A program made the translations under genes and the position numbers. A DNA stretch of 64,000 nt, taken from the NCBI GenBank assembly GCA_964558465.1, contig CAZLEF010000016.1:1-64000 (forward strand), given 5' to 3'. Origin of the DNA: JACJYC01 sp964558465 (lineage in GTDB: Bacteria > Bacteroidota > Bacteroidia > Chitinophagales > Saprospiraceae). Positions 43,239 to 53,333 of this stretch are shown here, in pieces. Every line of letters starts with the position of its first letter. The first letter of the stretch is position 1. The notes under the pieces were generated by a model, which worked only from the letters and a program-made list of their open reading frames with translations, had not been told where the DNA came from and made no database searches.

Positions 43239-44388
43239 AGGCTTTAACCCATACAGCGCCCTTATTGCTGGATTCTACCACGCGATCAATGAACTGCATT
43301 CCCCTGACCCCGTCGGAAACGCCCGGAAAATCAGCGAACAACGGATCCGGCTCCTTACCCTCAAGTCTGGCTTGCAGGCAGTAGGCAAAATTCCGGTAAA
43401 TGTTGGCAAATGCTTCCAGGTATCCTTCCGGGTGGCCGGCCGGTATACGGGTATGCGCCTGTGCTTCGGGCGACAAAGGCCCCACGCCTGTCCTCAGGAT
43501 TTGAACAGGTTTATCCAGCCATCTGGTAATGAGCGTATTGGGCTCCATCTGTCGCCATTCCAGCCCTCCTTTTTCGCCGTAGATCCGGATATTCAGGTTA
43601 TTCTCTTCTCCTGCACTGATCTGGCTGGCGTGCAGGATGCCTTTGGCGCCGTTGTCAAAACGCAGCAGAACATTGCCGTCATCATCCAGGAGCCTGCCTT
43701 CCACAAAGGTGCTCAGGTCTGCACAAAGTTCTTTGATCCGAAGCCCTGTCATGTATTCGGCGAGGTTTTCGGCATGGGTGCCGATGTCGCCGATACATCC
43801 GGCGATACCGGAGCGTTTGGGGTCGGTCCGCCAATCTGCTTGTTTCTGGCCGGACTCTTCCACCCGGGTCGCCAGCCAGCCCTGCGGGTATTCAACCACT
43901 ACTTTGCGGATTTTCCCAAGTTCGCCCTTCCGGATCATCGCCCGCGCATGTTTAACGAGAGGATAACCTGTATAATTATGGGTCAGGGCAAACAAAAGCC
44001 CGGTTTCTTTGACCAAACGCTCCAATTCGGATGCTTCTTCCAGGGAGAAACACAAGGGTTTGTCGCAAACGACATGGAATCCGTTTTCCAGGGCCATTTT
44101 GGCGGGGCCGAAATGGGCGTGATTAGGGGTTACGATGGCAATAAAATCCATCCGCTGGGTTGCCGGCAATGTTTTTTCGGTGCGGATCATCTCTTCATAG
44201 CTGCCGTAACTCCGGTCGGCGGGCAGGAAAAGGTCGGCTCCGGATGCTCTGGATTTGGCGGGATCGCTGCTAAAGGCGCCGCAAACCAGTTCGATCTGTC
44301 CGTCTAATGCGGCAGCTATTCTGTGCACGCCTCCGATGAAAGCTCCTCTGCCGCCGCCGACCATGCCCATTCGTATTTTTCTTTTCAT
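43234..44388 (-). CDS. Gfo/Idh/MocA-family NAD(P)-dependent oxidoreductase
   Basis: A 384-residue sugar or inositol dehydrogenase-like protein. The Rossmann start MGMVGGGRGAFIGGVHR binds the nucleotide; the central CDKPLCFSLEEASEL provides the EKP-like Lys motif (here DKP); and GCIGDIGTHAENLAEYM carries the catalytic His. No signal peptide is present. Such enzymes act on sugars and their derivatives. The gene stands alone in its strand direction. Confidence 0.88.
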   Translation of the reverse strand: MKRKIRMGMVGGGRGAFIGGVHRIAAALDGQIELVCGAFSSDPAKSRASGADLFLPADRSYGSYEEMIRTEKTLPATQRMDFIAIVTPNHAHFGPAKMALENGFHVVCDKPLCFSLEEASELERLVKETGLLFALTHNYTGYPLVKHARAMIRKGELGKIRKVVVEYPQGWLATRVEESGQKQADWRTDPKRSGIAGCIGDIGTHAENLAEYMTGLRIKELCADLSTFVEGRLLDDDGNVLLRFDNGAKGILHASQISAGEENNLNIRIYGEKGGLEWRQMEPNTLITRWLDKPVQILRTGVGPLSPEAQAHTRIPAGHPEGYLEAFANIYRNFAYCLQARLEGKEPDPLFADFPGVSDGVRGMQFIDRVVESSNKGAVWVKAY

Positions 44389-44544
44389 AATTTAAAGGGA
44401 TTCACCAGGTTATGATTGATAAAATTGATATTTCCCGGCCATCTGATCTCCAAGTCAAGCGGTCGGATGGTTAATTTCCGCACGAATATAGATATTCTTG
44501 GAAAAATTAAAATATCCTGCCCCATGCGGGTTGCAAAATCATTA

Positions 44545-47043
44545 TTATCTGATCAGTTTCAGGGTTTTGATATTTCTTCCTTGCCTGAGGCTGAGATAAT
44601 AAAATCCGCCCGGCAATTGTTCCAGTGGAATCTCCAAACGGGTTGTACCCGGCGGGCATTGCCAGTAAAAATCGGAGAATTTCCGTGTCCCGTCGGCAGC
44701 GTACAGGACGGCGCTGAAATCACCCCCTTGCGGTGTATAAACCTCAAGGAATGTTTTTCCAGCGGCTGGTACGGGGGCAATTTGCGCTTTAAATGAACCC
44801 GCCTTATCACGCTCTCCGGCGGCAGTGGCGGAAATGCCCACGCTCATGCCGTTGCCAAAACTGGTAACCCAAACCTCATTTGTGTTGTCAGGATTAAAAA
44901 AAACCCGGAGAGGGTGTTGAAAATGGTAACCGGCCAACTGTTCAAAGTCGGGTTGCTGGGCCTGCAGGTTGGAAGTAAACCAAAGCCCCTCGTCTTCGGT
45001 GCTGATATAAGCCAAATCGGGATTGTCCGGATGAATTCCAATGCTTTCAATCCGGAAAAGATCCAGTAATTTGGTCCAGGCGACGCCTTGGTTGGTCGTG
45101 CGAAAAAGCCCGCCTTTATCATTTGCTGCGCCGCCCCATCCGCTGAATACGCAGGCGTACCATGTATTCAAAGGATCAGAGGGGTCGGGGACAACGTCTT
45201 TTGTCCAGTAAATCATGTCTGGATGGGAACGGTCCTGCCAGGTCTGGCCCCCGTTGTCGCTGAAAAACACGCCACTGCTTGCTGTAAAATTGGACGTCCG
45301 GCGGCCGGAAAAACTGGAAAGGAGGTTGCCGTCGGCCAATACATGGATGTTGAGCGGGTGGCCTTCTGTCCGGGGTGGGCCGGGTAGTTTGGTCCAGACT
45401 GAATTGGCGCCTGCGCTGAGGTTGGAGGTTTTATAAATGCCTCCCTGGGTCGAATGAACAACAGATGCGTACATGATATCGGGTTGAGCGGGGTCAATGG
45501 CCATCCAGATAACCGGATGTCCAAAATCGTGGAGTGTGTTCCAGTTTAAACCATTGTTTTGCGAAAACAAGATTTTTCCTGAACCAGCGTCAATCTGGTC
45601 ATCCCGGAGATAGGTGCTTTGGTATAAATCGTGGACGCTGGAGGTTGCGGCGTATATTATTGCATTGGCAGGATGTTTGATCATATGATAGGTCGAATTC
45701 AGATCGCGGTTTACCCGCTCGAACGACCAGGTGTTCCCGCCATCCGTGGAAGCCATGCCGCCAATATCGGTGAAAGAAGCAAACATTGCATCGGGGCTTG
45801 TCCACAACAAATGCCAGGCGCTGGTGTTTTCCAGGCCGTTGCTCTGGTAATACGCGTTATGCGGCGTTGCATTTCCTGGCGGATTTTCAGTGCTTTTATT
45901 TACATATAATTGTTGCCAGGCAGATCCGCCATCCAGACTTTTATGGGCAAACCCAAAGTCGGTGAACATCAGAACATCCGGATCGTCTGCCGCAACAGCA
46001 AATCCGAGGGGAGCTTCCGCATACCACCAGTTCTCATCGCCGTTAAACCCACAATACCCTGTAGAAATATTTTGATTGTTCTGAGTTTGAAAAACATCCG
46101 ACCAGGAATTACCCCCATTGGCGGATTTATAAATAACGGGGAAGGAATTATCTACGTTTGTGCCTGCAATATAAACCGTGTTGATATTATTGAGTGCAGC
46201 GCCGATCCGGGTGAACTTCAAATTGTCGGAAAAGCCGTTACCCAGCTGCTGCCAGGAAGTACCGGCGCCGTAATCCAGCCGGAATACATTATCATACCCC
46301 CATGTATATTCGTAGGAAGGGACGGTGGGATAAATATCTGCATCATTTGCCGTGACTGCAAAAAAGCGGATAACGCCATTTTGTTTGGCCCCTGTAAAAT
46401 CGGCTAATACCGCCGAAGCGGGAATTCCAGGAATGGATTCCGGTTGAAACGTCTGACCGCCGTTATGGGAAACCAGCAACCCGTAATTGGTGGCGACTAC
46501 GATCAGATCGCCGTCCCAAAAAACACCGGCAATATAAAGGTTACCGGAATTGTCGTCGTATTTTTGATCAAAACTCTCGCCACTGTCTGTGGATAAATAC
46601 AATCTCTGCCAATCGCTGACCAGCAGCCTGTCGCTTCTTCCAGGATCGGCAAACAGGTAATTCAGACCGTCTGCATTCGGATTAACAAGCGTTTGCCAAT
46701 TGATCCCGGCGTTGGTACTTTTAACCGGGTGGGTAACCCCGTCGCGAAAACTGAGCCGCAGAGCGTACAGAATTTTGGGATTGGATGTAAAATTGACCTT
46801 GCTTTGCTGGAAAGCGGTAAACTCCCTGAAATCATAAAAGGTCCAGCTTTCACCTCCGTCCGCTGAATTAAATAATTCCGTCATATCGCATGACATCCAT
46901 ATCTGATTGTGGTTAAAAGGGCTGATCGCGGGGGAGAACAAAGCCCCGCCGCCGCCCATACCCCGATTCGAAAATTGAGTGATCTGCCCATAATTGAGGG
47001 TCAGGGCGCAAGAAACGATGATCAGGAGGGTTAGGTGCTTCAT
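44545..47043 (-). CDS. Secreted Asp-box (BNR/sortilin-like) protein with T9SS sorting domain
   Basis: An 832-residue secreted propeller protein with a signal peptide (about 1-19). I count at least nine Asp-box repeats of the form SxDGGxxW, such as NSADGGESWTFYD, SANGGNSWSDVF, SLDGGSAWQQLY and FSDNGGQTWQD. This is the architecture of the GH74/VPS10-like two-propeller family, but the catalytic Asp residues cannot be assigned from reading. The last 80 residues (FLEVYTPQGGDFSAVLYAAD, then GGFYYLSLRQGRNIKTLKL) form a type A T9SS sorting domain for cell-surface or secreted placement. It begins from a promoter facing away from the cytochrome cluster. Confidence 0.85.
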   Translation of the reverse strand: MKHLTLLIIVSCALTLNYGQITQFSNRGMGGGGALFSPAISPFNHNQIWMSCDMTELFNSADGGESWTFYDFREFTAFQQSKVNFTSNPKILYALRLSFRDGVTHPVKSTNAGINWQTLVNPNADGLNYLFADPGRSDRLLVSDWQRLYLSTDSGESFDQKYDDNSGNLYIAGVFWDGDLIVVATNYGLLVSHNGGQTFQPESIPGIPASAVLADFTGAKQNGVIRFFAVTANDADIYPTVPSYEYTWGYDNVFRLDYGAGTSWQQLGNGFSDNLKFTRIGAALNNINTVYIAGTNVDNSFPVIYKSANGGNSWSDVFQTQNNQNISTGYCGFNGDENWWYAEAPLGFAVAADDPDVLMFTDFGFAHKSLDGGSAWQQLYVNKSTENPPGNATPHNAYYQSNGLENTSAWHLLWTSPDAMFASFTDIGGMASTDGGNTWSFERVNRDLNSTYHMIKHPANAIIYAATSSVHDLYQSTYLRDDQIDAGSGKILFSQNNGLNWNTLHDFGHPVIWMAIDPAQPDIMYASVVHSTQGGIYKTSNLSAGANSVWTKLPGPPRTEGHPLNIHVLADGNLLSSFSGRRTSNFTASSGVFFSDNGGQTWQDRSHPDMIYWTKDVVPDPSDPLNTWYACVFSGWGGAANDKGGLFRTTNQGVAWTKLLDLFRIESIGIHPDNPDLAYISTEDEGLWFTSNLQAQQPDFEQLAGYHFQHPLRVFFNPDNTNEVWVTSFGNGMSVGISATAAGERDKAGSFKAQIAPVPAAGKTFLEVYTPQGGDFSAVLYAADGTRKFSDFYWQCPPGTTRLEIPLEQLPGGFYYLSLRQGRNIKTLKLIR

Positions 47044-47078
47044 CGGTATTTTTTACCTTTCTTAACGGCTCAAACCTG

Positions 47079-47109
47079 CAAATATATTGCCTTCAACTCT
47101 ATTTACAGA
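47079..47109 (-). promoter_or_regulatory. Promoter of the Asp-box gene
   Basis: On the minus strand 47086-47079 reads tatatttg (TAnnTTTG), with tctg at 47109-47106 exactly 19 bases upstream, close to the TTTG -33 element. The ATG is 36 bases downstream. Confidence 0.45.
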
Positions 47110-47131
47110 TAATAATATGATTCTTCTGGCC

Positions 47132-47164
47132 TTGAATAAACTTTTCATATTTTCCGTAAATTTG
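47132..47164 (+). promoter_or_regulatory. Promoter of the DUF1553/cytochrome cluster
   Basis: Bases 47157-47164 read taaatttg (TAnnTTTG), and ttg at 47132-47134 may serve as the -33 element, 22 bases upstream. It supports the ATG at 47195 over the in-frame ATG at 47087, which would lie upstream of the promoter. Confidence 0.45.
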
Positions 47165-47194
47165 CTGCAATTCATTACCAATTGCCTTGTTGTT

Positions 47195-49522
47195 ATGACA
47201 ATCAGAATCCGGCGGAAATATGTATTCTGGCTTCTTGTTCCGGCTTTGCTGGCCATTGCAGGCATCTCTTTTATCCAGCCCAGGGGAAAAACCGCCGGGC
47301 TCCCGGATGAAGTAGATTTCAACCTCCATATCCGGCCTATCCTGTCGGATAAATGCTTCAAATGCCATGGCCCCGACGCCAATGCCCGGGAAGCCGATCT
47401 GCGTCTGGACATTCCGGATAGTGCTTTTGCTGCGTTGAAGGAATCGCCGGGCAAATTTGCACTGGTTCCCGGCGACCCGGAGCATTCAGAGGTGTTCAGA
47501 CGCATTTCCACCGCCGATACCGCTGAAGTCATGCCGCCGCCATCCGCTCTGCTGACCCTCAATCCGCTGGAAATAAAACTCATCGAACGCTGGATCCGGC
47601 AAGGCGCCGAATACAAACCGCACTGGGCATTCATACCCCCTCGAAACTTCGAGGCGCCGGGGGTCAAAAACAAGGCCTGGGTCAAAAACGACATCGACCG
47701 GTTTGTCCTTGCCAAACTTGAACAGATCGGTCTGAAACCCAATCCCGAAGCGCCCCGGGAACAACTTTTAAAACGGGTCAGCCTGGACATTACCGGCCTT
47801 CCGCCCAGTATCGAAATGCAGGAGCGCTTCGTGAACGACTCCGATCCGAACGCTTACGAAAAATTAGTAGATGAACTGCTGGCCAGCCCGCATTACGGTG
47901 AGAAAATGGCCGTTTCCTGGATGGATGTGGCGCGGTACGCCGACAGCCACGGATACCAGGACGACGGGCTCCGGACCATGTGGCCCTGGCGGGATTGGGT
48001 GATCCACGCTTTCAATGAAAACTACCCCTACGACAAATTTGTCACCTGGCAATTGGCCGGGGATTATTTGCCCAACCCGACCAAAGAGATGTTGTTGGCC
48101 ACCGGTTTCAACCGCAACCACAAGATCACCCAGGAGGGAGGGGTCATCGACGAGGAATACCGGCTTGAATACGTGACCGACCGGACCAATACCTTCGCAA
48201 AAGCGTTTCTTGGCCTAACCTTCGAATGCGCCAAATGCCACGACCACAAATACGACCCTGTCTCCCAGAAAGATTATTTCAGCACCTTCGCTTTTTTTAA
48301 TCAGGTAGAGGAAAAGGGCCTCGTAGGGGATATTTCGCTGGCTTCGCTTGCCGACCCGCCCAATATGGTCATCACCCCGGAAGAGAAAGACAAGATCCTG
48401 ACTTTCATTAACCGGCAGGATACGGCGCCTGTTTCGGTCATGATCATGAAGGATCTGCCGAAGGGCCGGCCCACCTATGTCCTGCGGAGAGGTAATTACG
48501 ACCAGCCGGGCGACCCTGTAACCTTCGACCTCCCGGAGGCCATTCTGCCTTTTGACACCGCCGTTTATCCGCCCAACCGCCTGGGTCTGGCCCAATGGCT
48601 GTTCGATCCCCGGAACCCGCTGACCGCGCGGGTGTACGTCAACCGGGTCTGGCAGGAGTTTTTTGGAAAGGGCCTGGTCAAAACCGCCGGGGATTTTGGT
48701 ATGCAGGGGGAATTGCCTTCTCATCCGGAATTGCTGGACTGGCTGGCCCTGAGGTTCCAGGAAAACAAATGGGACATCAAATGGCTGGTCAAAACCCTTG
48801 TCACATCAGCCGCCTATCGCCAGTCTTCAAAAGTTGACAAACGGAAACTTGCCATTGACCCGGAAAACAATTATCTGGCCCGAGCTTCCAGGCTGAGGCT
48901 GCCGGCCGAACTTGTCCGGGACCTTATACTGGGTTCGAGCGGACTTCTGGTGCGCGAAATCGGCGGACCAAGCGTCAAATCGTATCAACCGAAAGGGCTT
49001 TGGGAAACCGCAACCTCGGGCAGGGGCCAATTGGCAACCTATATCCAGGATCACGGCGATAAATTGTACCGCCGGGGTTTGTACAATTTCATCAAACGGA
49101 CGGTGCCGCCGCCGGGCATGCTCACCTTCGATGCCTCCAACCGGGATCAATGCGAAGTGAAAAGAGTGCGTACCAATACCCCGTTGCAGGCCCTGATCCT
49201 GCTCAACGACCCCCAGATACTCGAAAGCGCCAGGGTTTTTGCCGAACGCCTCCTGGCCGAAAACACGACCCTTCCTGAAAAAATGAACAAGGCCTTCAGG
49301 AGCATTCTTTGCCGGAATGCCGCATCGGAAGAGATGAATTTGATGCAAAGTTATTTTGAGCAGGAAAAAGAAGTCTTTTCGGCCGCCCCTCAAAAAGCGG
49401 AAACCTTGCTTTCCGCCGGAGAATATCCCAGAATGGAAACGACGGATAAAGCTTCGCTGGCAGCACTGATGCAATTGATCACCCTGTTGTTTAACATGGA
49501 AGAAGCAACCACCCGCATTTAA
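47195..49522 (+). CDS. Planctomycete-type cytochrome c / DUF1549 / DUF1553 protein
   Basis: A 775-residue exported protein. After an N-terminal anchor (RRKYVFWLLVPALLAIAGIS), a single c-type heme motif CFKCH lies at about residues 54-58 (PSCyt1 domain). It is followed by a DUF1549 domain with LPPSIEMQERFVNDSDPNAY and MAVSWMDVARYADSHGYQDD, and a DUF1553 domain with LFDPRNPLTARVYVNRVWQE and RCEVKR-like QCEVKRVRTNTPLQALILLN. The family is most abundant in Planctomycetes and appears in other polymer-degrading bacteria; its biochemical role is unknown. It heads a three-gene cluster (DUF1553, DUF1501, cytochrome/DUF2231) in one direction. A 24-base gap separates it from the next gene. Confidence 0.85.
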   Translation: MTIRIRRKYVFWLLVPALLAIAGISFIQPRGKTAGLPDEVDFNLHIRPILSDKCFKCHGPDANAREADLRLDIPDSAFAALKESPGKFALVPGDPEHSEVFRRISTADTAEVMPPPSALLTLNPLEIKLIERWIRQGAEYKPHWAFIPPRNFEAPGVKNKAWVKNDIDRFVLAKLEQIGLKPNPEAPREQLLKRVSLDITGLPPSIEMQERFVNDSDPNAYEKLVDELLASPHYGEKMAVSWMDVARYADSHGYQDDGLRTMWPWRDWVIHAFNENYPYDKFVTWQLAGDYLPNPTKEMLLATGFNRNHKITQEGGVIDEEYRLEYVTDRTNTFAKAFLGLTFECAKCHDHKYDPVSQKDYFSTFAFFNQVEEKGLVGDISLASLADPPNMVITPEEKDKILTFINRQDTAPVSVMIMKDLPKGRPTYVLRRGNYDQPGDPVTFDLPEAILPFDTAVYPPNRLGLAQWLFDPRNPLTARVYVNRVWQEFFGKGLVKTAGDFGMQGELPSHPELLDWLALRFQENKWDIKWLVKTLVTSAAYRQSSKVDKRKLAIDPENNYLARASRLRLPAELVRDLILGSSGLLVREIGGPSVKSYQPKGLWETATSGRGQLATYIQDHGDKLYRRGLYNFIKRTVPPPGMLTFDASNRDQCEVKRVRTNTPLQALILLNDPQILESARVFAERLLAENTTLPEKMNKAFRSILCRNAASEEMNLMQSYFEQEKEVFSAAPQKAETLLSAGEYPRMETTDKASLAALMQLITLLFNMEEATTRI

Positions 49523-49546
49523 CAAGACGATCTCAACTTTAAAACA

Positions 49547-51001
49547 ATGGAAAAGGAGTTTTTAAACCACCGCCTGAACATCAACCGGCGCCATTTTCTG
49601 GGCAAATTGAGTGTGGGGATCGGAAGCGTCGCTCTCGGTTCATTACTGGTCAAGGACCTGTTTGGTTCTTCTGACGCATCCGAAGCAGGTTTGCCGCTGG
49701 GTATGCCCCATTTTGCGCCGAAGGCCAAAAGAGTGATCTACCTGTTCCAGAATGGGGCGCCTTCCCAACTGGAAAGTTTCGACTACAAGCCTACCCTGGT
49801 CAGGATGATGGGGGAAGAGCTACCCGCCTCCATCCGGATGGGGCAGCGCCTCACCGGCATGACTTCGGGCCAGGAGAAATTTCCGTTGGTTGGTTCCCGT
49901 TTTGCCTTCAGACAACATGGCCAAAGCGGCGCCTGGATCAGTGAAATCTTTCCGCATATCGGGTCTATCGCCGATGAGATTTGCATTGTCAAAACCATGC
50001 ATACCGAGGCCATTAACCATGATCCTGCCCTGACTTTTCTGCAAACCGGCGCACAGCAAGGAAACCGGCCCAGCATGGGCGCCTGGATGAGCTACGGCCT
50101 CGGCAGCGAAAACAAAAACCTGCCGGCTTTCTGCGTACTGCTGTCCAAAGGCGCCGGGAACGGCCAGGGCGTGTACTCCAAACTCTGGACCAACGGTTTT
50201 CTGGACAGCGTACACCAGGGGGTTCAGTTCAGCAACAGCGAAGAACGGGTGCTCTATGCCAACAATCCGGAAGGGATGGAAGACAAGGACCGCAGGCGGA
50301 TGCTGGACCACCTGTCGCAACTGAACGCCATCGGTTTTGATGAATACGGCGACCCCGAGATCAAAGCCAAAATAGAACAGTATGAAATGGCCTACCGGAT
50401 GCAGACCGCTGTGCCGGAATTGCTGGATTTCTCCAAAGAGCCTGACCATATCATCAAAATGTACGGCCCCGAATGCCTGGTTCCGGGAACTTATGCAGCC
50501 AACTGCCTACTGGCAAGAAAATTATCGGAAGCAGGGGTCCGGTTTGTTCAGCTTTATCACCAGGGATGGGACCAACACGGCAACCTGCCCGGAGAAATGC
50601 CGCTGCAGGCCAAGGACGTGGATAAAGCCTCCGCTGCACTGATCCTCGACCTGAAACAACGCGGTTTGCTGGATGAAACCCTGGTCATCTGGGGCGGTGA
50701 ATTTGGCCGGACCAATTATTGCCAGGGCGCGCTGTCGCCGGATAACTACGGACGCGACCACCATCCGCGCTGTTATTCCATCTGGATGGCAGGCGGCGGC
50801 GTAAAACCCGGGGTCGTCTACGGCGAAACCGACGAGTTCGGCTACAACATCGTCGAAAATCCGGTGCATATTCACGATTTCCATGCGACCATACTTCATT
50901 TGATGGGGCTCGATCACGAAAAGCTGACCTACAAGCACCTCGGCCGGCGCTACCGCCTGACCGACGTGCATGGTAAAATCATTAAAGGCCTGATGGCATG
51001 A
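49547..51001 (+). CDS. DUF1501 protein (sulfatase-like fold) with Tat-type signal
   Basis: A 484-residue protein of the DUF1501 family, an alkaline-phosphatase-superfamily relative whose activity is unknown. The N-terminus NRRHFLGKLSVGIGSVALG has a twin-arginine motif and hydrophobic stretch, fitting Tat export after cofactor or metal loading. Inside are LFQNGAPSQLESFDYKP, HTEAINHDPALTF and GGEFGRTNYCQGAL, the usual DUF1501 landmarks, and RDHHPRCYSIWMAGGG with conserved His residues near the C-terminus. In Planctomycetes these proteins are always encoded with a DUF1553 partner, exactly as here. Confidence 0.88.
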   Translation: MEKEFLNHRLNINRRHFLGKLSVGIGSVALGSLLVKDLFGSSDASEAGLPLGMPHFAPKAKRVIYLFQNGAPSQLESFDYKPTLVRMMGEELPASIRMGQRLTGMTSGQEKFPLVGSRFAFRQHGQSGAWISEIFPHIGSIADEICIVKTMHTEAINHDPALTFLQTGAQQGNRPSMGAWMSYGLGSENKNLPAFCVLLSKGAGNGQGVYSKLWTNGFLDSVHQGVQFSNSEERVLYANNPEGMEDKDRRRMLDHLSQLNAIGFDEYGDPEIKAKIEQYEMAYRMQTAVPELLDFSKEPDHIIKMYGPECLVPGTYAANCLLARKLSEAGVRFVQLYHQGWDQHGNLPGEMPLQAKDVDKASAALILDLKQRGLLDETLVIWGGEFGRTNYCQGALSPDNYGRDHHPRCYSIWMAGGGVKPGVVYGETDEFGYNIVENPVHIHDFHATILHLMGLDHEKLTYKHLGRRYRLTDVHGKIIKGLMA

Positions 51002-51088
51002 GTTGGCAGTTGGCAGTCAGCAGTTGGCAGTTGGCCCCGAAGGTCCGAAGGACTCCTTTGGAGACTCCTTTGGAGGATGCCTTTGGCA
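51002..51088. repeat. Word repeats ttggcag and actcctttggag
   Basis: The spacer after the DUF1501 stop repeats gttggcagttggcagtcagc and later ggactcctttggagactcc. The unit actcctttggag also folds on itself. No gene is seen in 51002-51150. Confidence 0.5.
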
Positions 51089-51150
51089 CAACTTATCGAC
51101 TTTCATTTGACTAACCACTGAGCCTTGTACCTTAAGATTGGAAATTTGAG

Positions 51151-53322
51151 ATGAATACCTTTCAAAGAATCATAAACCAGGCAGTTTTTTTCCTGCAAAT
51201 ACTGCTTTTATTTCTGCTGTTTTTCCAAAACAAAGTATCGCTGCCCGCCTGGCTGGAAGTCGGCGGCCGGATGCATCCGCTGTTGCTTCACCTTCCCATC
51301 GGCATGCTGGCCGCTTTCAGCCTGGCCTGGTGGATGAGATCCCTCACAGGAGGGCCTCAACCTGCTTTTTACGGTTTTTTACTGGCGCTGACGTCCTTTA
51401 CGAGTTCACTAACGGCGCTGGCAGGCTTTTTTTTATCCAAAGAAGGAGGGTACGATCCGGCGTTGCTGCGCCTTCATTTGTGGTTTGGGACGGGGTTCAG
51501 TTTTGCAGCCTGGGGATTGTGGTGGTTGTTTCAATCCGGTTATGGTTCCAGGCGGCTATTTGACGGCGCACTGGTCATTTCGCTGGTATTGATGACGTTG
51601 GCCGGGCATTTAGGCGCCAGCATCACCCACGGTGAAAACTACCTTTTAGAACCTGTGTTGCCGGAAAAAGCGGAGGAACCCGTTGTCCTGAATGATGAAA
51701 CGCCCTTGTTTCAGGCCCTTGTCCTCCCGGTTTTAAACAATAAATGCAAGGGATGCCACAACGAAAAAAAAGCGAAAGGCGAATTGGTCATGACCGATAT
51801 CCCGCATTTGTTAAAAGGTGGTAAAACGGGCCCTTTATGGGTAGCCGGCGACCCTGGCAACAGCCTGATGATCCAGCGCATTTCCCTTCCGGCAGACGCA
51901 AAAAAACATATGCCGCCGTCCGGAAAACCGCAACTTACGCCTGAAGAGTCGGAAGCTTTGTACCAATGGATCAAAGCAGGCGCGGATATGGAAAAACCCA
52001 TCAAAGCCTATCCGACTGCCGATACCCTTCGTCTGCTTGCAGAAACCTTCCTCCAAAAAAACGACCAAAAAGAGGCGCAACCTGCGGTCTATTCGTTCAA
52101 ACCCGCTTCTGCTTCGGTGATCAGAAAACTGAACAATCCTTTTTTATCGGTTGCCGCACTGGCCTACGGATCGCCGGCCCTGCAGGCCGATTTTTCCGTT
52201 CGGCAAATGTTCGACCGCGCGCAACTGGAAAAATTGCGGGATGTTGATGAGCAACTCGTGGACATCAACCTGGCTTATATGCCGGTGGGCGACCAGGATA
52301 TCCGCACCTTACTGCGTTTCCCCCACCTCGAATCGCTTAACCTCAATAATACAGAAATCACCGGAGAAAGCCTGCAGGAACTGAGCGCGCTGAAAAACCT
52401 GAGCACGCTTTCGCTGGCCGGTACTGCCGTTCAAAAAAAGCATATTGAAAAGTTAGGCAGGTTCCCCGCTTTAACAGACGTTTATTTATGGAATACCCCG
52501 ATCACTGCTGAAGACAGCCTAGCACTCAGCCAGGCAATGCCCCGCATCCGGTTTCACTTTGGGTACGAAGATCCGGGAACCCCGCTGAGGCTGCCCGCCC
52601 CGATCCTTGAAAATGAAAGCGATATCCTTGCGCCGGGCGAAAAAGTAGAGTTAAAACACTATATGCCGGGGGTAAAGATCCGGTACACGACAGACGGCAG
52701 TGTACCGGATTCGCTGAGCGGTCCGGTTTACGAAGGCCCGTTCACCATCAAGGGGCCCACTATGGTAAAAGTGCGGGCGGTTAAAGAGGGTTGGTACGCA
52801 AGCCCGGTTGCCGAGTTTTTCTTTTTTGAAGACGGGGTCCAACCTGATCATATGGTATTCCTGAATCCGCCGAACGAAAAATACAGAATCGGGGGCCCGG
52901 CCGCCCTGTCAGACCGGGTTCGGGGTACGATTTCCAATTTCACCCTGGCCTGGACCGGCTTCCGGGAAACGCCATTTTCCCTGTTGTGTTCTTTTGAAAA
53001 GGAAACCCCGGAACTGAGCAGTTTCGTGCTGAGTTACGGCGTCAACGTGGGTTCTTATATCATGCCGCCGGTCGAAGTCCAGGTTTGGGGCGGAAACAGC
53101 AGGGATAACCTCATTTTGCTCGCTTCGAAAGCGCCGGCCCAATATACCGTTGCCGATATGACTAAAAACGGCTCATTTGCGCTTAAAGTAGACTTTCCGG
53201 CAGGGAAACGGAAATTTTATAAGGTAACCGCCATGCCGCTCGGCCGGTTGCCGGATTGGCACCCCGGCAAGGGCGACAAAGGCTGGATTTTTGTGGATGA
53301 GGTGTTTTTTTATGGCGGCTAA
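51151..53322 (+). CDS. Membrane cytochrome c with DUF2231, leucine-rich and chitobiase-like domains
   Basis: A 723-residue protein. The first 165 residues form about five membrane helices, starting with LLLFLLFFQNK and containing RMHPLLLHLPIGMLAAFSLA as in DUF2231. A heme-binding CKGCH sits at residues 199-203 with a PSCyt1-like region to about 290. Next come leucine-rich repeats (about 390-480, for example LESLNLNNTEITGESLQEL) and a chitobiase/hexosaminidase-type C-terminal fold with IRYTTDGSVPDSLSGPVYEG. The last part is a discoidin-like beta domain (SFVLSYGVNVGSYIMPPVEV). It is the third gene of the DUF1553/DUF1501 cluster and could be its electron-carrying membrane component. Confidence 0.82.
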   Translation: MNTFQRIINQAVFFLQILLLFLLFFQNKVSLPAWLEVGGRMHPLLLHLPIGMLAAFSLAWWMRSLTGGPQPAFYGFLLALTSFTSSLTALAGFFLSKEGGYDPALLRLHLWFGTGFSFAAWGLWWLFQSGYGSRRLFDGALVISLVLMTLAGHLGASITHGENYLLEPVLPEKAEEPVVLNDETPLFQALVLPVLNNKCKGCHNEKKAKGELVMTDIPHLLKGGKTGPLWVAGDPGNSLMIQRISLPADAKKHMPPSGKPQLTPEESEALYQWIKAGADMEKPIKAYPTADTLRLLAETFLQKNDQKEAQPAVYSFKPASASVIRKLNNPFLSVAALAYGSPALQADFSVRQMFDRAQLEKLRDVDEQLVDINLAYMPVGDQDIRTLLRFPHLESLNLNNTEITGESLQELSALKNLSTLSLAGTAVQKKHIEKLGRFPALTDVYLWNTPITAEDSLALSQAMPRIRFHFGYEDPGTPLRLPAPILENESDILAPGEKVELKHYMPGVKIRYTTDGSVPDSLSGPVYEGPFTIKGPTMVKVRAVKEGWYASPVAEFFFFEDGVQPDHMVFLNPPNEKYRIGGPAALSDRVRGTISNFTLAWTGFRETPFSLLCSFEKETPELSSFVLSYGVNVGSYIMPPVEVQVWGGNSRDNLILLASKAPAQYTVADMTKNGSFALKVDFPAGKRKFYKVTAMPLGRLPDWHPGKGDKGWIFVDEVFFYGG

Positions 53323-53333
53323 TGGCGGCGGGT

